From contig NZ_FNAT01000004.1 in assembly GCF_900102015.1 (NCBI RefSeq), positions 246,443-310,442 on the forward strand: a stretch of 64,000 nt of DNA. Direction: 5' to 3'. Positions 45,741 to 55,060 of the stretch are shown in pieces. The position numbers were made by a program, and so were the translations under genes. The notes below the pieces were generated by a model. The model saw only the letters and a program-made list of their open reading frames with translations, made no database searches and was not told where the DNA came from. Position 1 is the first letter of the stretch. Each line of letters starts with the position of its first letter. The stretch is from Limimaricola pyoseonensis (GTDB lineage: Bacteria > Pseudomonadota > Alphaproteobacteria > Rhodobacterales > Rhodobacteraceae).

Positions 45741-48700
45741 ATGATCCCGAGACTGAGCACCGACGCGGCCGTGCTGCCGCTCTACGCCGAGTTCTGCGCC
45801 GAGCTGCGCGCGCGCGGCTTTTCGGGCGAGCTGTCTCAGACCGCGGCCGACCGGACGGTGCTGGCGACCGACAACTCGATCTACGAGATCCGGCCGCAGG
45901 CCATCGCCTTTCCGCGCGGCACCGACGACCTCGTGCGTATCGCGCGGCTGCTGGCCGAGCCGGCCTTCAGCGAGGTGCATGTCGCCGCGCGCGGCGGCGG
46001 CACCGGCACCAACGGCCAGTCGCTCGGCGCCGGTCTCGTGGTCGACCTGTCGCGCCACATGACCCGCATCCTCGAGATCGACGTGGCGGCGCGCCGGGTC
46101 CGGGTGCAGGCCGGCGTGGTCAAGGACCAGCTGAACGCGGCGCTGGCGCCGCACGGGCTGTTCTTCGCGCCGGAGCTGTCGACCTCGAACCGCGCCACCA
46201 TCGGCGGCATGATCTCCACCGATGCCTGCGGGCAGGGCTCGTGCCTCTACGGCAAGACCCGCGACCACGTGCTGGGGCTGACCACAGTGCTGGCCGACGG
46301 CGCGGTGCTGCACTCGGCGCCCCTCGAGGCGGAGGCGCTCGAGGCGGCCAAGGGCGCGCCGGGATCGGCGGGGCGGCTGCACCGCGAGATCGACGCGCTG
46401 CAGCGCGAGACCGCCGGTCTCGTGGCCGAGCGGTTCCCGAAGCTGAACCGCTGCCTGACCGGCTACGACCTCGCGCATCTGCGCGACGGGCAGGGGCGGT
46501 TCGACCTGAACGCCGTGCTCTGCGGCTCTGAAGGTACGCTCGGCTTCATCGCCGAGGCGACGCTGAACCTGATGCCGCTGCCGGGCCATGCCGCGCTGGT
46601 GAACCTGCGCTACGACAGCTTCGACGCGGCGCTGCGCGACGCGCGGCGGCTGATGGCGCTCGGGCCCGCCTCGATCGAGACGATCGACGAGAAGGTGCTG
46701 GGGCTCGCGCGCGAGGACATCGTCTGGGCCGAGATCGCCGAGCATTTCCCCGATGACGGCCACGGCCCCTTCGCGGGCGTCAACATCGTCGAGTTCGTCG
46801 GGCAGAGCCGGGCCGAGATCGACGCCGCGCTCGCGCGGTTTTCGCGCGATCTCGCTCCGGCGCCGGGGCGGCGCGGCCATACCGTGGCGCGCGAGCCCGA
46901 GGCCATCGCCCGGATCTGGAACATGCGCAAGAAGGCCGTCGGGCTCCTGGGCGCGACGCCGGGCGAGAAGCGGCCCATCGCCTTCGTCGAGGACACGGCG
47001 GTGCCGCCAGAGGCGCTCGCAGACTACATCGCCGAGTTCCGCGCCATCCTCGACCGGCGCGGGCTCGATTACGGGATGTTCGGCCATGTCGATGCCGGCG
47101 TGCTGCATGTGCGCCCGGCGCTCGACATGAAGGCCCCCGGCGCCGAGGCGCTGATCCGCGACATCACCGAGGAGGTGGCGGCGCTGACGCAGCGCCATGG
47201 CGGGCTCTTGTGGGGCGAGCACGGCAAGGGTGTGCGCTCGGAGTTTTCGCCGCAGGTCTTCGGGCCGCTCTACCCGGCGATCCGCCGGGTGAAGGCGGCC
47301 TTCGACCCGCGCAACCAGTTCAACCCCGGCAAGATCGCCGCGCCCGAGGGCGCCGCGCTTTTGACCGTGGACGGGGTCGCGACCAAGGGGCAGGGCGACC
47401 GCCGCATTCCGGAGACGACCCGCGCCTACGCGGGCAACGCGCTGCATTGCAACGGCAATGGCAGCTGCTTCGACTGGGATCCCGACGAGGCGATGTGCCC
47501 GTCGTGGAAGGCCACGCGCGAGCGCCGCCATTCGCCGAAGGGCCGGGCGCAGCTGATGCGCGACTGGCTGCGCCGCCTGTCCGAGCAGGGCATCGACCCG
47601 CGGGCCGAGGCCGCGCGGCTGCGCGCGGGCGGTGCGCTGCGGCGCTTTCCGGCGCGGCTGCTGGCGACGCTGACCCGCCGCCGCGAGGACGCCTCGCACG
47701 CGCTGCACGAGGCGATGTCGGGCTGCCTCGCCTGCAAGTCCTGCACCGGCAAATGCCCGGTGAAGGTGGACGTGCCGGGCTTTCGCGCGCGGTTTCTCGA
47801 GCTCTACCACGGCCGCTACCTGCGCCCGCCGCGCCACCACCTCGTCGGCCGGCTCGAGACGCTGCTGCCGCTGATGGCGCGGATGCCGCGGCTGGCCAAC
47901 CTCGCCGCCGCCGCGCCGCTGACCCGGCTGGTGGGGCTGGTCGCGACGCCGCGCCTGTCGGGCGTCGATCTCGGCCGCGAGCTGTCGCGCCGCGGCGTCC
48001 GCACCGCCACGCCCGAGGCGCTGGAGCGGATTCCGGCGCAGTCGCGCGGCGCGCATGTGGTGATCGTGCCCGACGCCTTCACCATGTTCTACGACACCGC
48101 CGTGCTGCTCGACGCGCTCGACCTGCTGCTGGGGCTGGGGGTGCAGCCCTGGATCGCGCCCTATCTGCCGAACGGCAAGCCCCTGCACGTGCATGGCTTC
48201 CTGGGCGCCTTCGAGAAGGTGGCCCGGCGCGGCGCCCGCGTGCTCGGCGCGCTGGAAAAAACCGGCGTGGCGCTGGTCGGGCTCGACCCGTCGATGACGC
48301 TCACCTACCGCTCCGAGTACCGCGCGGCGCTGCCAGAGGGCGCGGCGCCCGAGGTGCAGCTCTTGCAGGACTGGCTGGCCCGCCGGCTCGACGGCCGGCC
48401 GCCGCGCGACGTGGCCGGTGCGCGGCAGACCTATTACCTGCTGCCGCACTGCACCGAGCGGGCGATCGGCCCGGAGGGGATCGCCGCGTGGCGGCGGCTC
48501 TTCGCGCAGGCCGGGCTCGAGCTCGAGGTGCTGCGCGCCGGCTGCTGCGGCATGGCGGGCACCTTCGGTCACGAGACCGAGCACCGGGAGATGTCGGAGC
48601 GGATCTACGCGATGAGCTGGGCCGGGCATGTCGCGGCGCCGGACCGGGCCGGGCGCCTGCTGGCCGACGGCTATTCCTGCCGCGCGCAGGCCCGGCTGAT

Positions 48701-48770
48701 TGATGATGCGCCGCTGCGCCACCCGCTGCAGGTGCTCAAGTCGGTGTTGGCGCCGCCGCCGGGAATGTGA
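45741..48770 (+). CDS. FAD-binding and [Fe-S] D-2-hydroxyacid dehydrogenase, YdiJ type
   Basis: 1009 residues, a fusion of a GlcD-like FAD domain and a GlpC-like Fe-S domain. The FAD part (about 45-450) contains A-A-R-G-G-G-T-G-T-N-G-Q-S-L-G-A-G. The Fe-S part has L-H-C-N-G-N-G-S-C-F-D-W-D, C-L-A-C-K-S-C-T-G-K-C-P (CxxCxxCxxxCP) and a final C-C-G-M-A-G-T-F-G-H-E motif. E. coli YdiJ of the same size oxidises D-2-hydroxyglutarate. In this operon it probably oxidises a D-2-hydroxy acid made from the imported compound, passing electrons to quinone or ETF. Confidence 0.9.
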   Translation: MIPRLSTDAAVLPLYAEFCAELRARGFSGELSQTAADRTVLATDNSIYEIRPQAIAFPRGTDDLVRIARLLAEPAFSEVHVAARGGGTGTNGQSLGAGLVVDLSRHMTRILEIDVAARRVRVQAGVVKDQLNAALAPHGLFFAPELSTSNRATIGGMISTDACGQGSCLYGKTRDHVLGLTTVLADGAVLHSAPLEAEALEAAKGAPGSAGRLHREIDALQRETAGLVAERFPKLNRCLTGYDLAHLRDGQGRFDLNAVLCGSEGTLGFIAEATLNLMPLPGHAALVNLRYDSFDAALRDARRLMALGPASIETIDEKVLGLAREDIVWAEIAEHFPDDGHGPFAGVNIVEFVGQSRAEIDAALARFSRDLAPAPGRRGHTVAREPEAIARIWNMRKKAVGLLGATPGEKRPIAFVEDTAVPPEALADYIAEFRAILDRRGLDYGMFGHVDAGVLHVRPALDMKAPGAEALIRDITEEVAALTQRHGGLLWGEHGKGVRSEFSPQVFGPLYPAIRRVKAAFDPRNQFNPGKIAAPEGAALLTVDGVATKGQGDRRIPETTRAYAGNALHCNGNGSCFDWDPDEAMCPSWKATRERRHSPKGRAQLMRDWLRRLSEQGIDPRAEAARLRAGGALRRFPARLLATLTRRREDASHALHEAMSGCLACKSCTGKCPVKVDVPGFRARFLELYHGRYLRPPRHHLVGRLETLLPLMARMPRLANLAAAAPLTRLVGLVATPRLSGVDLGRELSRRGVRTATPEALERIPAQSRGAHVVIVPDAFTMFYDTAVLLDALDLLLGLGVQPWIAPYLPNGKPLHVHGFLGAFEKVARRGARVLGALEKTGVALVGLDPSMTLTYRSEYRAALPEGAAPEVQLLQDWLARRLDGRPPRDVAGARQTYYLLPHCTERAIGPEGIAAWRRLFAQAGLELEVLRAGCCGMAGTFGHETEHREMSERIYAMSWAGHVAAPDRAGRLLADGYSCRAQARLIDDAPLRHPLQVLKSVLAPPPGM

Positions 48771-48852
48771 TCAATCTGGAACCGGCCGGACCCACCCGGC
48801 GCGGACGCGCGCCTCGGGGCGTTCCGGCCGGGGGATTGCAACGGGCTTGTGC

Positions 48853-49821
48853 ATGCCGGGATCACGCGTGTCATCGACGGCGGCGCCGACGCGGATCGGC
48901 TTTCTGGTCTTTCCCGAGTTCTCGATGATGGCGCTCGCCTCGGCGAGCGAGCCGCTGCGGGCGGCCAATCGGCTGCGCGGCGAGGCCTGCTACGACTGGA
49001 CGCTGCTGTCCTCGTCGGGCGGGCCGGTCAGCTCCAGCAGCGGCTTCATGCTCGACACCACCGCCGTGGCGCAGGCGCCGGCGCTCGACCGGCTCTTCGT
49101 GGTGGCCTCGCTCAACATCGCCGGGATGCGCGACGCCGAGGTGGTGCGCTATCTCAAGCGGCTGGCGGTGTCGGGCGTGACGCTGGGCGCGCTCAGCAAT
49201 GGCAGCTTCATGCTGGCGCGCGCCGGCGTGCTTTCGGGCCATCGCTGCACGCTGCACTGGGAAAGCCTGCGCGAGTTCTCCGAGGAGTTCCCCACGATCC
49301 AGGTCTGCCGCGAGATCTACGTACGCGATCGCAACCGCTGGACCTGCGCGGGCGGCACGGCGGCGATGGACCTGATGCTCGAGCAGGTGTCGGAGGATTG
49401 CGACGGCCAGCTCGCCGCCGACATCGCCGAGCAGTTCCTGCATGGCCGGATCCGGCAGCCGCAGGAGACGCAGCGCATGCAGATCCAGTGGCGCTACGGC
49501 ATCGCCGACAAGCGGGTGAACGCGGCGATCCTGCTGATGGAGGAGCATCTCGAGACGCCGCTCGAGATCCAGGAGATCGCCGCCCGCTGCCACCTGTCGC
49601 AGCGCCACATGGAGCGGCTCTGGCACCAGCATTTCGACATGGCGCCGCAGCGCTTCTACGTCTCGGTGCGGCTGAAGGAGGCGCAGCGGCTTCTGAAGGA
49701 AAGCACCGAGTCGCTGGCCTCGATCGCGATGCGCTGCGGCTTCGCCTCGCCCTCGCATCTGGGCAGCAGCTACCGCCGCGCCTTCGGGCGCAGCCCCGGC
49801 GAGGAGCGGCGCCTGAAGTGA
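48853..49821 (+). CDS. GlxA-family AraC-type transcriptional regulator (GATase1-like N-domain)
   Basis: 322 residues. N-terminal DJ-1/PfpI-like domain (about 14-190: I-G-F-L-V-F-P-E-F-S-M-M-A-L-A-S, V-A-S-L-N-I-A, L-S-N-G-S-F-M-L-A-R-A-G), then two AraC HTH units (about 225-318: E-I-Q-E-I-A-A-R-C-H-L-S-Q-R-H-M and S-I-A-M-R-C-G-F-A-S-P-S-H-L). This is the layout of GbdR, CdhR and ArgR, which sense glycine betaine/dimethylglycine, carnitine and arginine. The Cys of the DJ-1 site is replaced by Asn. Probable activator of both converging operons. Confidence 0.9.
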   Translation: MPGSRVSSTAAPTRIGFLVFPEFSMMALASASEPLRAANRLRGEACYDWTLLSSSGGPVSSSSGFMLDTTAVAQAPALDRLFVVASLNIAGMRDAEVVRYLKRLAVSGVTLGALSNGSFMLARAGVLSGHRCTLHWESLREFSEEFPTIQVCREIYVRDRNRWTCAGGTAAMDLMLEQVSEDCDGQLAADIAEQFLHGRIRQPQETQRMQIQWRYGIADKRVNAAILLMEEHLETPLEIQEIAARCHLSQRHMERLWHQHFDMAPQRFYVSVRLKEAQRLLKESTESLASIAMRCGFASPSHLGSSYRRAFGRSPGEERRLK

Positions 49822-49828
49822 GGCGGGG

Positions 49829-51175
49829 CTAGGGGCCGGGGGAGACCGGCGACAGGATCAGCCCGAACAGCGCCGCCATGTCGCGATCGGGCCCGAGCGC
49901 GTCGATCTCGGCCTCGATGGCGTCGGCCCGGTCGCGGCCCAGCACCGGGTCGGCATAGGCGTGGAATTTGGCGCGGACCTCGTCCATCGGCGCGGGGGCC
50001 TCGGGGTCGCCGCTGGCCTCGGTCGGGCCCGAGCGCAGGCGGCGGCCGTCCTTCAGGACGATCGTCACCTCGGCGAAGCGGCGGGCGGGGAAGGCGGCGT
50101 TGAAGGCCTCGCTCTCGGTGAAGACGATCCGGTCCGCCATGCGGTTGATGGCGGCGTCGTCCAGCGCCTCGGGCGCCACCTCCTGCGGGCCGACGCGGCC
50201 GCGCACCAGCATGGCGGCGACGGGGTAGGCGGTGGAGTACTGCGCCTCCTCCGTGGTCTTCGGATGGCGCACCGCGAGCCGGATCGCCTGGTGGAAGGTG
50301 CCGATCTCGATGCTCTCGATCGCGTCGGGCGCGAGGGCGTGCCGCTCGCGCAGCGTCCGCGTCGCCTGCACCGAGGGCTGGGCCCAGCGGCAGACCGGGT
50401 AGGGCTTGTAGTACTGCTCGAACAGGCACCAGCGCTGGCCGAGATCGGCCCAGAGCGGCGCGACCTCCGCGCCCGTGACCAAGAGCGCCGGCGCGCCGGT
50501 GAAGCCGTCGGCGGCGAGATAGGCGGCCGAAAGGCCGGCCATGGCGCCCCAGCCCGAGCCGTCCTTGACCATGGTGGGGTGGTCGATGCAGCGCATCATC
50601 TGGCTGCGCGGCCCGTGATACTCGGCGATGCCCAGAGCCTCGTGGGTGCGCGCGGCGTCGAGCCCGAGCCCGCGCGCCCCGAGCGCCGCGGCCGCGACCG
50701 CGACCCAGGCCCCGGAGGTGTGGTAGTCGCAGGCCGTCCGGTGCAGCGCGATGCCGGCGCGGGTGCCGATCTCGTAGCCGAGCACCAGCGCCGTCAGGAA
50801 CTCCGCCCCGTCGGGCGCGCCGCAAGGCGCCGCGTCGCTCACCGCGAGCAGCGCGGGCAGCACGCCGCAGCCGACATGGCCCTTGGTCAGCTTGTGGCCG
50901 TCATGCGCGTCGAGCGCGTCGATGGTCATGCCTCCGGCCAGCGCCGCCCCGGCCGGGCTGACGCCGCGCCCGTCGAACAGCATCCGCGCCGCGGCGCCGC
51001 CGGCGCCGAACTGCGCGGCGGCATGGGCCCGGACGATCCGCGACAGCGCGGTGCCGGTGGCCGCCGCGGCGACGCCCGCGAGGTCGAGCAGCCAGCGGCG
51101 CGCGAACTCGCGGACCTCGGGCGGCAGCTCGTCCCAGTGCAGGTCGTGGATGAAGTCGGTGACGGGTCGAGCCAT
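49829..51175 (-). CDS. MmgE/PrpD family protein
   Basis: 448 residues. The N-terminal helical domain with R-R-W-L-L-D-L-A-G-V-A-A-A-A-T-G, the G-M-T-I-D-A-L-D-A-H-D-G-H core, the active-site-like segment K-D-G-S-G-W-G-A-M-A-G, and Y-Y-K-P-Y-P-V-C-R-W place it in MmgE/PrpD, which includes 2-methylcitrate dehydratase, cis-aconitate decarboxylase and iminodisuccinate epimerase. The Asp/His pair in D-A-H-D-G-H-K is present. Reaction here unknown; a dehydratase or epimerase on a C4-C7 dicarboxylate is likely. Last gene of the minus operon. Confidence 0.85.
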   Translation of the reverse strand: MARPVTDFIHDLHWDELPPEVREFARRWLLDLAGVAAAATGTALSRIVRAHAAAQFGAGGAAARMLFDGRGVSPAGAALAGGMTIDALDAHDGHKLTKGHVGCGVLPALLAVSDAAPCGAPDGAEFLTALVLGYEIGTRAGIALHRTACDYHTSGAWVAVAAAALGARGLGLDAARTHEALGIAEYHGPRSQMMRCIDHPTMVKDGSGWGAMAGLSAAYLAADGFTGAPALLVTGAEVAPLWADLGQRWCLFEQYYKPYPVCRWAQPSVQATRTLRERHALAPDAIESIEIGTFHQAIRLAVRHPKTTEEAQYSTAYPVAAMLVRGRVGPQEVAPEALDDAAINRMADRIVFTESEAFNAAFPARRFAEVTIVLKDGRRLRSGPTEASGDPEAPAPMDEVRAKFHAYADPVLGRDRADAIEAEIDALGPDRDMAALFGLILSPVSPGP

Positions 51176-51237
51176 CGGGTCGGGCCTTCTCTTGGGCAGG
51201 CTGTTGCGGGGTCGGGGCGGGGCCGGGGGAAAAGGGG

Positions 51238-52116
51238 TCAGGGATCGGTGCGGACGATGTCGGGGACGCCGATCTTCTCGAACAGGCGGGTGGTCTCGCG
51301 CAGCACCAGCGCCATGTTGCTGTCGCGCACCGTGGGCAGCATGTGCCGGGCGCGGCGCACCTCGTCGAAGTCGAGCGTCGCGGTGATCAGCTCCTCGCCG
51401 GTGCCGGCGACCGCCAGCTCGCGGCCGAACGGATCGAGGATGCGCGAGCCGCCCCAGAAGGTCAGGTCGCGCTCGGTGCCGGTGCGGTTCACCATGATCG
51501 TCGGCGCGGCGTACATCATCGAGTAGAAGCGCATGGTCAGCGCCCAGCCGCCGGGGTTGTCGAAGTCGATGCCGACCGCCTCGACGCCCGAGCTGACCGG
51601 GCCGATCATCAGCGTCGCGCCGTGCAGGAAGGCGAGATGGGTGAGGGCGGGGTTCCACAGGTCGGCGCAGATCAGCAGCCCGGCGCACCAGTCGTCGTCG
51701 AGGTTGTGGGTCTCGACGAAGCGCCCGGTGGCGTAGTGCTTGCCTTCCTCGAGCTTGCCGTAATTGGGCAGGTTGACCTTGCGGTGCATGTGCACGAGCC
51801 GGCCGCCGCGCAGCATCGCGGCGGTGTTGTAGAACTGCGCCGCCGCGCCTTCCTCGATGAAGCCGACCGTCACCGCCATCTCGCCGGCCGCCTCGGCCAG
51901 TTGCAGAAGTCGCGGGTCGCTGCGCTTCATCGCCGCGGTCAGCAGCTTTTCGGGGCCGTAATGGCCGGTGAGCGACAGCTCGGGCATGACCAGAAGGTCG
52001 AGCCCGGCGGCGCGGCCGCGGGCGATCCAGTCGAGATGCCGGTCGATGTTGGCGTCGACATCGCCGATCTCGCTGGCGAACTGGGCGGCGCCGACCTTGA
52101 GCTTGCGATGGGACAT
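51238..52116 (-). CDS. Nitrilase-superfamily carbon-nitrogen hydrolase
   Basis: 292 residues. The Glu-Lys-Cys triad is visible: L-L-V-M-P-E-L-S-L-T (Glu45), M-H-R-K-V-N-L-P-N-Y-G (Lys) and G-L-L-I-C-A-D-L-W-N-P (Cys). N-carbamoyl-amino-acid hydrolases, omega-amidases and aliphatic amidases share this layout. It should cleave an amide, N-carbamoyl or nitrile bond in the cytosol. It lies between the transporter binding-protein gene and the PrpD-like gene in one operon, so its substrate is probably the imported compound or an early product. Confidence 0.9.
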   Translation of the reverse strand: MSHRKLKVGAAQFASEIGDVDANIDRHLDWIARGRAAGLDLLVMPELSLTGHYGPEKLLTAAMKRSDPRLLQLAEAAGEMAVTVGFIEEGAAAQFYNTAAMLRGGRLVHMHRKVNLPNYGKLEEGKHYATGRFVETHNLDDDWCAGLLICADLWNPALTHLAFLHGATLMIGPVSSGVEAVGIDFDNPGGWALTMRFYSMMYAAPTIMVNRTGTERDLTFWGGSRILDPFGRELAVAGTGEELITATLDFDEVRRARHMLPTVRDSNMALVLRETTRLFEKIGVPDIVRTDP

Positions 52117-52137
52117 GGATCACCTCGTGGATTGGGT

Positions 52138-52161
52138 GGCGGGGCGGCGCACCGCCCCGCC
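52138..52161 (-). promoter_or_regulatory. Intercistronic hairpin after the binding-protein gene
   Basis: Perfect 10-bp stem GGCGGGGCGG / CCGCCCCGCC around a CGCA tetraloop, 9 bp after the binding-protein stop and 21 bp before the nitrilase-like ATG. No U-tract follows on the minus strand. Like the malE-malF hairpin it may protect the upstream mRNA so that the binding protein is made in excess. Confidence 0.6.
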
Positions 52162-52170
52162 GGGTCGGGC

Positions 52171-53055
52171 CTAGATGAGGCCGCTTTCCTTCAGGAAGTC
52201 GGCCGCGACGTTCTCGATCGAGACCTGCTCGACATCGACCCGCGCGTTGAGCTGCGCCATCACCGCGTCGTCGAGCTTGGCGGCGACCGCGTTCATCAGC
52301 TCGCCGATCTCGGGATGGGCGGCGAGGATCTCGTCGCGCACCACCGGGGCCAGGGCGTAGGCGGGGAAGTAGGCCTGGTCGTCCTGCAGCACCACGAAGT
52401 CGAAGGCCGGGATGCGGCCGTCGGTGGCGAAGACCAGGCCGACATCGACCTGCGCGTCGCGCAGCGCCTGGAACACCAGGCCCGAGTCCATCCGCTTGAC
52501 GTTGGCGCGGCCGAACTCGAAGGCATAGGCCGCCTCGAGCGGCTTCAGCCCGTCGGGCCGGGCGTAGAACTCGGCGTTCGAGCCGAAGGTGATGGTCTCG
52601 CCCGCGTTCACCTTGGCGGCGAGGTCGGACAGGGTGGCGATGCCGCGCGCCTGCGCGTCCTCGGCCCGCATCGCGAGACCGTAGGTGTTGTTGGCCTGCG
52701 AGGCGTCGAGCCAGACGATGCCCTTCTCGGCGTCGAGTTCCTTGACCCGCTCGTAGGTGGCGGCGGCGTCGAGGCGCTCCTCGATCTTGTTGTAGGTGAT
52801 GAGCGAGGTGCCGGTGTATTCCCAGTAGACGTCGACCTGGCCGCTCTCCATGGCCTGGCGCACCACCGCCGAGCCCATGCCGGCGCGGTTGTCGACCTCG
52901 AAGCCGTTGGCCTCGAGCAGCTGCTCGGTGATCGAGGCCATCAGCTGCTGTTCGGTGAAGTTCTTGCCGCCGACGACGATCTCGTCGGCCTGGGCGGTGG
53001 CGGCCGCCGCGATCAGCGCGAGGCTGGCGAGGGTGCGCTTGACGGGGTGGAACAT
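52171..53055 (-). CDS. Betaine-type ABC transporter substrate-binding protein (OsmF/ProX-like)
   Basis: 294 residues. Signal peptide cleaved after A-Q-A (about residue 22). Mature protein starts E-I-V-V-G-G-K-N-F-T-E-Q-Q, the OpuAC/OsmF family signature, with G-Q-V-D-V-Y-W-E-Y-T-G-T-S and D-V-G-L-V-F-A-T-D. Periplasmic receptor of the importer. Family members bind glycine betaine, choline or related quaternary amines, but ligand choice cannot be read from this sequence. Encoded after both permeases and the ATPase. Confidence 0.92.
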   Translation of the reverse strand: MFHPVKRTLASLALIAAAATAQADEIVVGGKNFTEQQLMASITEQLLEANGFEVDNRAGMGSAVVRQAMESGQVDVYWEYTGTSLITYNKIEERLDAAATYERVKELDAEKGIVWLDASQANNTYGLAMRAEDAQARGIATLSDLAAKVNAGETITFGSNAEFYARPDGLKPLEAAYAFEFGRANVKRMDSGLVFQALRDAQVDVGLVFATDGRIPAFDFVVLQDDQAYFPAYALAPVVRDEILAAHPEIGELMNAVAAKLDDAVMAQLNARVDVEQVSIENVAADFLKESGLI

Positions 53056-53102
53056 TGGGACTCCTCCTGTTGATCTGGCTGTTGGTCTTGTCAGGGCGGC
53101 GC

Positions 53103-53849
53103 TCAGCGCAGCGGGTTCACGCCCTTGGGAACGAGGGTGAGCTGGGCCTGCGCCATCGCGAAATCGACGAGCACGGCGAGCATGGCGGTGGGGACGGCGC
53201 CGGCCAGCAGCATGCCGGTGTCCATCAGGTCGATGCCGGTGAAGATCAGCTCGCCCAAGCCGCCGCCGCCGATCAGGAAGGCGAGCGGCGTTGTGCCGAC
53301 ATTGATGGCGAGCGCGGTGCGCACGCCCGAGAAGATGACGTAGAGCGCGTTGGGCAGCTCGACCCGCCACAGGATCTGGCGCGGCGTCATGCCCATGCCG
53401 GTGGCCGCCTCCTTGAGATGGGCCGGCACGGCGAGCAGGCCGGTATAGGTGTTGCGCACGATCGGCAGCAGCGAGGCGACGAACAGCCCGAAGAAGGCGG
53501 GCGCGAAGCCGATGCCCAGAAGCGTCATCGACAGGGCGATGACCGCGAGCGTCGGGATCGTGGTGCCGATGTTGAAGACCTGCATCACCGTCTCGGCATG
53601 GCGCGCCATGCCGGGGCGCGACAGCCAGACCCCGATCGGGATGCCGGCGAGGATCGCCGCGCCGCCAGAGGCCGCCACCAGAACCACATGCTGCCGCGTC
53701 AGGTAGAGGATGTCCTCCCAGTAGGGGCTGATCTGCTCGTCGAGGCCGGTCCAAAGGACCAGCGCCACGACCGCGGCCAGCGCCAACAGGCGCCACGCGA
53801 CCTGCGCCCCGAGGCCCGAGGCCGTGGCCATCGCCACCGCGCGGGTCAT
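53103..53849 (-). CDS. Betaine-type ABC transporter permease, second subunit
   Basis: 248 residues with about six helices. E-A-A-T-G-M-G-M-T-P-R-Q-I-L-W-R-V-E-L-P-N-A is the EAA loop that docks on the ATPase, and G-G-G-G-L-G-E-L-I-F the following helix. OpuB/YehY-like. ATG 53849 overlaps the ATPase stop (ATGA). It pairs with the other permease (55061-55705) to form a heterodimer. Confidence 0.92.
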   Translation of the reverse strand: MTRAVAMATASGLGAQVAWRLLALAAVVALVLWTGLDEQISPYWEDILYLTRQHVVLVAASGGAAILAGIPIGVWLSRPGMARHAETVMQVFNIGTTIPTLAVIALSMTLLGIGFAPAFFGLFVASLLPIVRNTYTGLLAVPAHLKEAATGMGMTPRQILWRVELPNALYVIFSGVRTALAINVGTTPLAFLIGGGGLGELIFTGIDLMDTGMLLAGAVPTAMLAVLVDFAMAQAQLTLVPKGVNPLR

Positions 53850-54970
53850 TGGGCGGCCACGGCGGGGGCCGCCTCCGACAGGGCCGCGGTCACGGCGCGC
53901 TGCGTGACGATCCCGGCGAAGCGGCCTTCCGCGTCGGTGCAGGCCAGCCACCTCATGTCATGCGTGAACATCTCGGAGACGACGGCGCGCAGGTCGCATT
54001 GCGCGGGCATCGTCACCGGCATCGGTTGCGCCAGCCCCGACAGCGTGCCGCGCGCGCCGGCCAGCGCCTCGGCCGGCACGTAGCCCACGGGGCGCCGCGC
54101 GGCGTCGACCACCACCACCACCGGCGCGCCCGCGGCCAGCGCCAGGCGCGCGGCCTCCTGCGGGGCGGTCTCGGCCGGAAGCGCCGGGGCGTCCTGCGCG
54201 ACCTGCCGCGCATCGATCAGCCGCAGCCGCTTCAGCGTGCGGTCGGCGCCGACGAAATTGGCGACGAAGTCGTTGGCGGGGCGGGCGAGGATCCGGTCCG
54301 GCGTGTCGTACTGCTCGATCCGGCCGCCGCGGAAGATGGCGATCTTGTCGGCCATCTTGACCGCCTCGTCGATGTCGTGGCTGACGAACATGATGGTCTT
54401 CTTCAGCTCGGCCTGCATCTTCAGGAACTCGTTCTGGATGATCTCCCGGTTGATCGGGTCGATCGCGCCGAACGGCTCGTCCATCAGCATCACCGGCGGG
54501 TCGGCGGCGAGCGCGCGGATCACGCCGATCCGCTGCTGCTGGCCGCCCGAAAGCTCCTTGGGATAGCGGCGCAGGAACTGGTGCGGGTCGAGCCCGACGA
54601 GGTCGATCAGCTCGGCGGCGCGGGCCTTGGCGCGCCCGGCGTCCCAGCCCAGCATGCGCGGCACCACGCAGATGTTCTCCTCGACCGTCATGTTGGGAAA
54701 CAGGCCGATCTGCTGGATCACGTAGCCGATCTGCCGGCGCAGCGCGATGTCGTCGAGCCCGGAGGTGTCCTCGCCGTTGATCAGGATGCGGCCGCTGGTC
54801 GGGCGGACCAGCCGGTTGACCATCTTCAGCGTCGTGGTCTTGCCGCAGCCCGAGGGCCCGAGCAGCACGCAGATCTCGCCGCTGGGGACCGTCATGTTGA
54901 TCCGGTCGGCGGCCACCACGAGCCGGTTCGCGGCGCCGAAGGTCTTGGTGAGGTCTTCAAGCTGTATCAT
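53846..54970 (-). CDS. Betaine-type ABC transporter ATP-binding protein with CBS domains
   Basis: 374 residues. Walker A L-L-G-P-S-G-C-G-K-T-T-T, Q-loop, signature L-S-G-G-Q-Q-Q-R-I and Walker B M-L-M-D-E-P-F-G-A-I-D in the first 230 residues; the C-terminal third (about 255-365, V-V-V-V-D-A-A-R-R-P-V-G-Y-V and R-W-L-A-C-T-D-A-E-G-R-F-A-G-I-V) is a tandem CBS pair, which in OpuA-type importers senses ionic strength or nucleotides. ATG 54970. Confidence 0.95.
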   Translation of the reverse strand: MIQLEDLTKTFGAANRLVVAADRINMTVPSGEICVLLGPSGCGKTTTLKMVNRLVRPTSGRILINGEDTSGLDDIALRRQIGYVIQQIGLFPNMTVEENICVVPRMLGWDAGRAKARAAELIDLVGLDPHQFLRRYPKELSGGQQQRIGVIRALAADPPVMLMDEPFGAIDPINREIIQNEFLKMQAELKKTIMFVSHDIDEAVKMADKIAIFRGGRIEQYDTPDRILARPANDFVANFVGADRTLKRLRLIDARQVAQDAPALPAETAPQEAARLALAAGAPVVVVVDAARRPVGYVPAEALAGARGTLSGLAQPMPVTMPAQCDLRAVVSEMFTHDMRWLACTDAEGRFAGIVTQRAVTAALSEAAPAVAAQ

Positions 54971-55060
54971 CGTGGAGGTTCCCCCTGGATTGCGGTGCGG
55001 CGGCGCGCGGGCGCGGTCGGTGAGTGGGGCGGCCGGGCGCGGCGCGCCCGGGCCGGCGGA

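Noticed and set aside
45471-48722. A 1083-codon minus-strand open frame
   Set aside because: Shadow of the YdiJ-type dehydrogenase, whose Fe-S and FAD motifs are intact on the plus strand.
49822-49828. Missing terminator between the two convergent operons
   Set aside because: Only 7 bp separate the stops, so any terminator must lie inside the opposite coding sequence; no hairpin with U-tract is evident and none is claimed.
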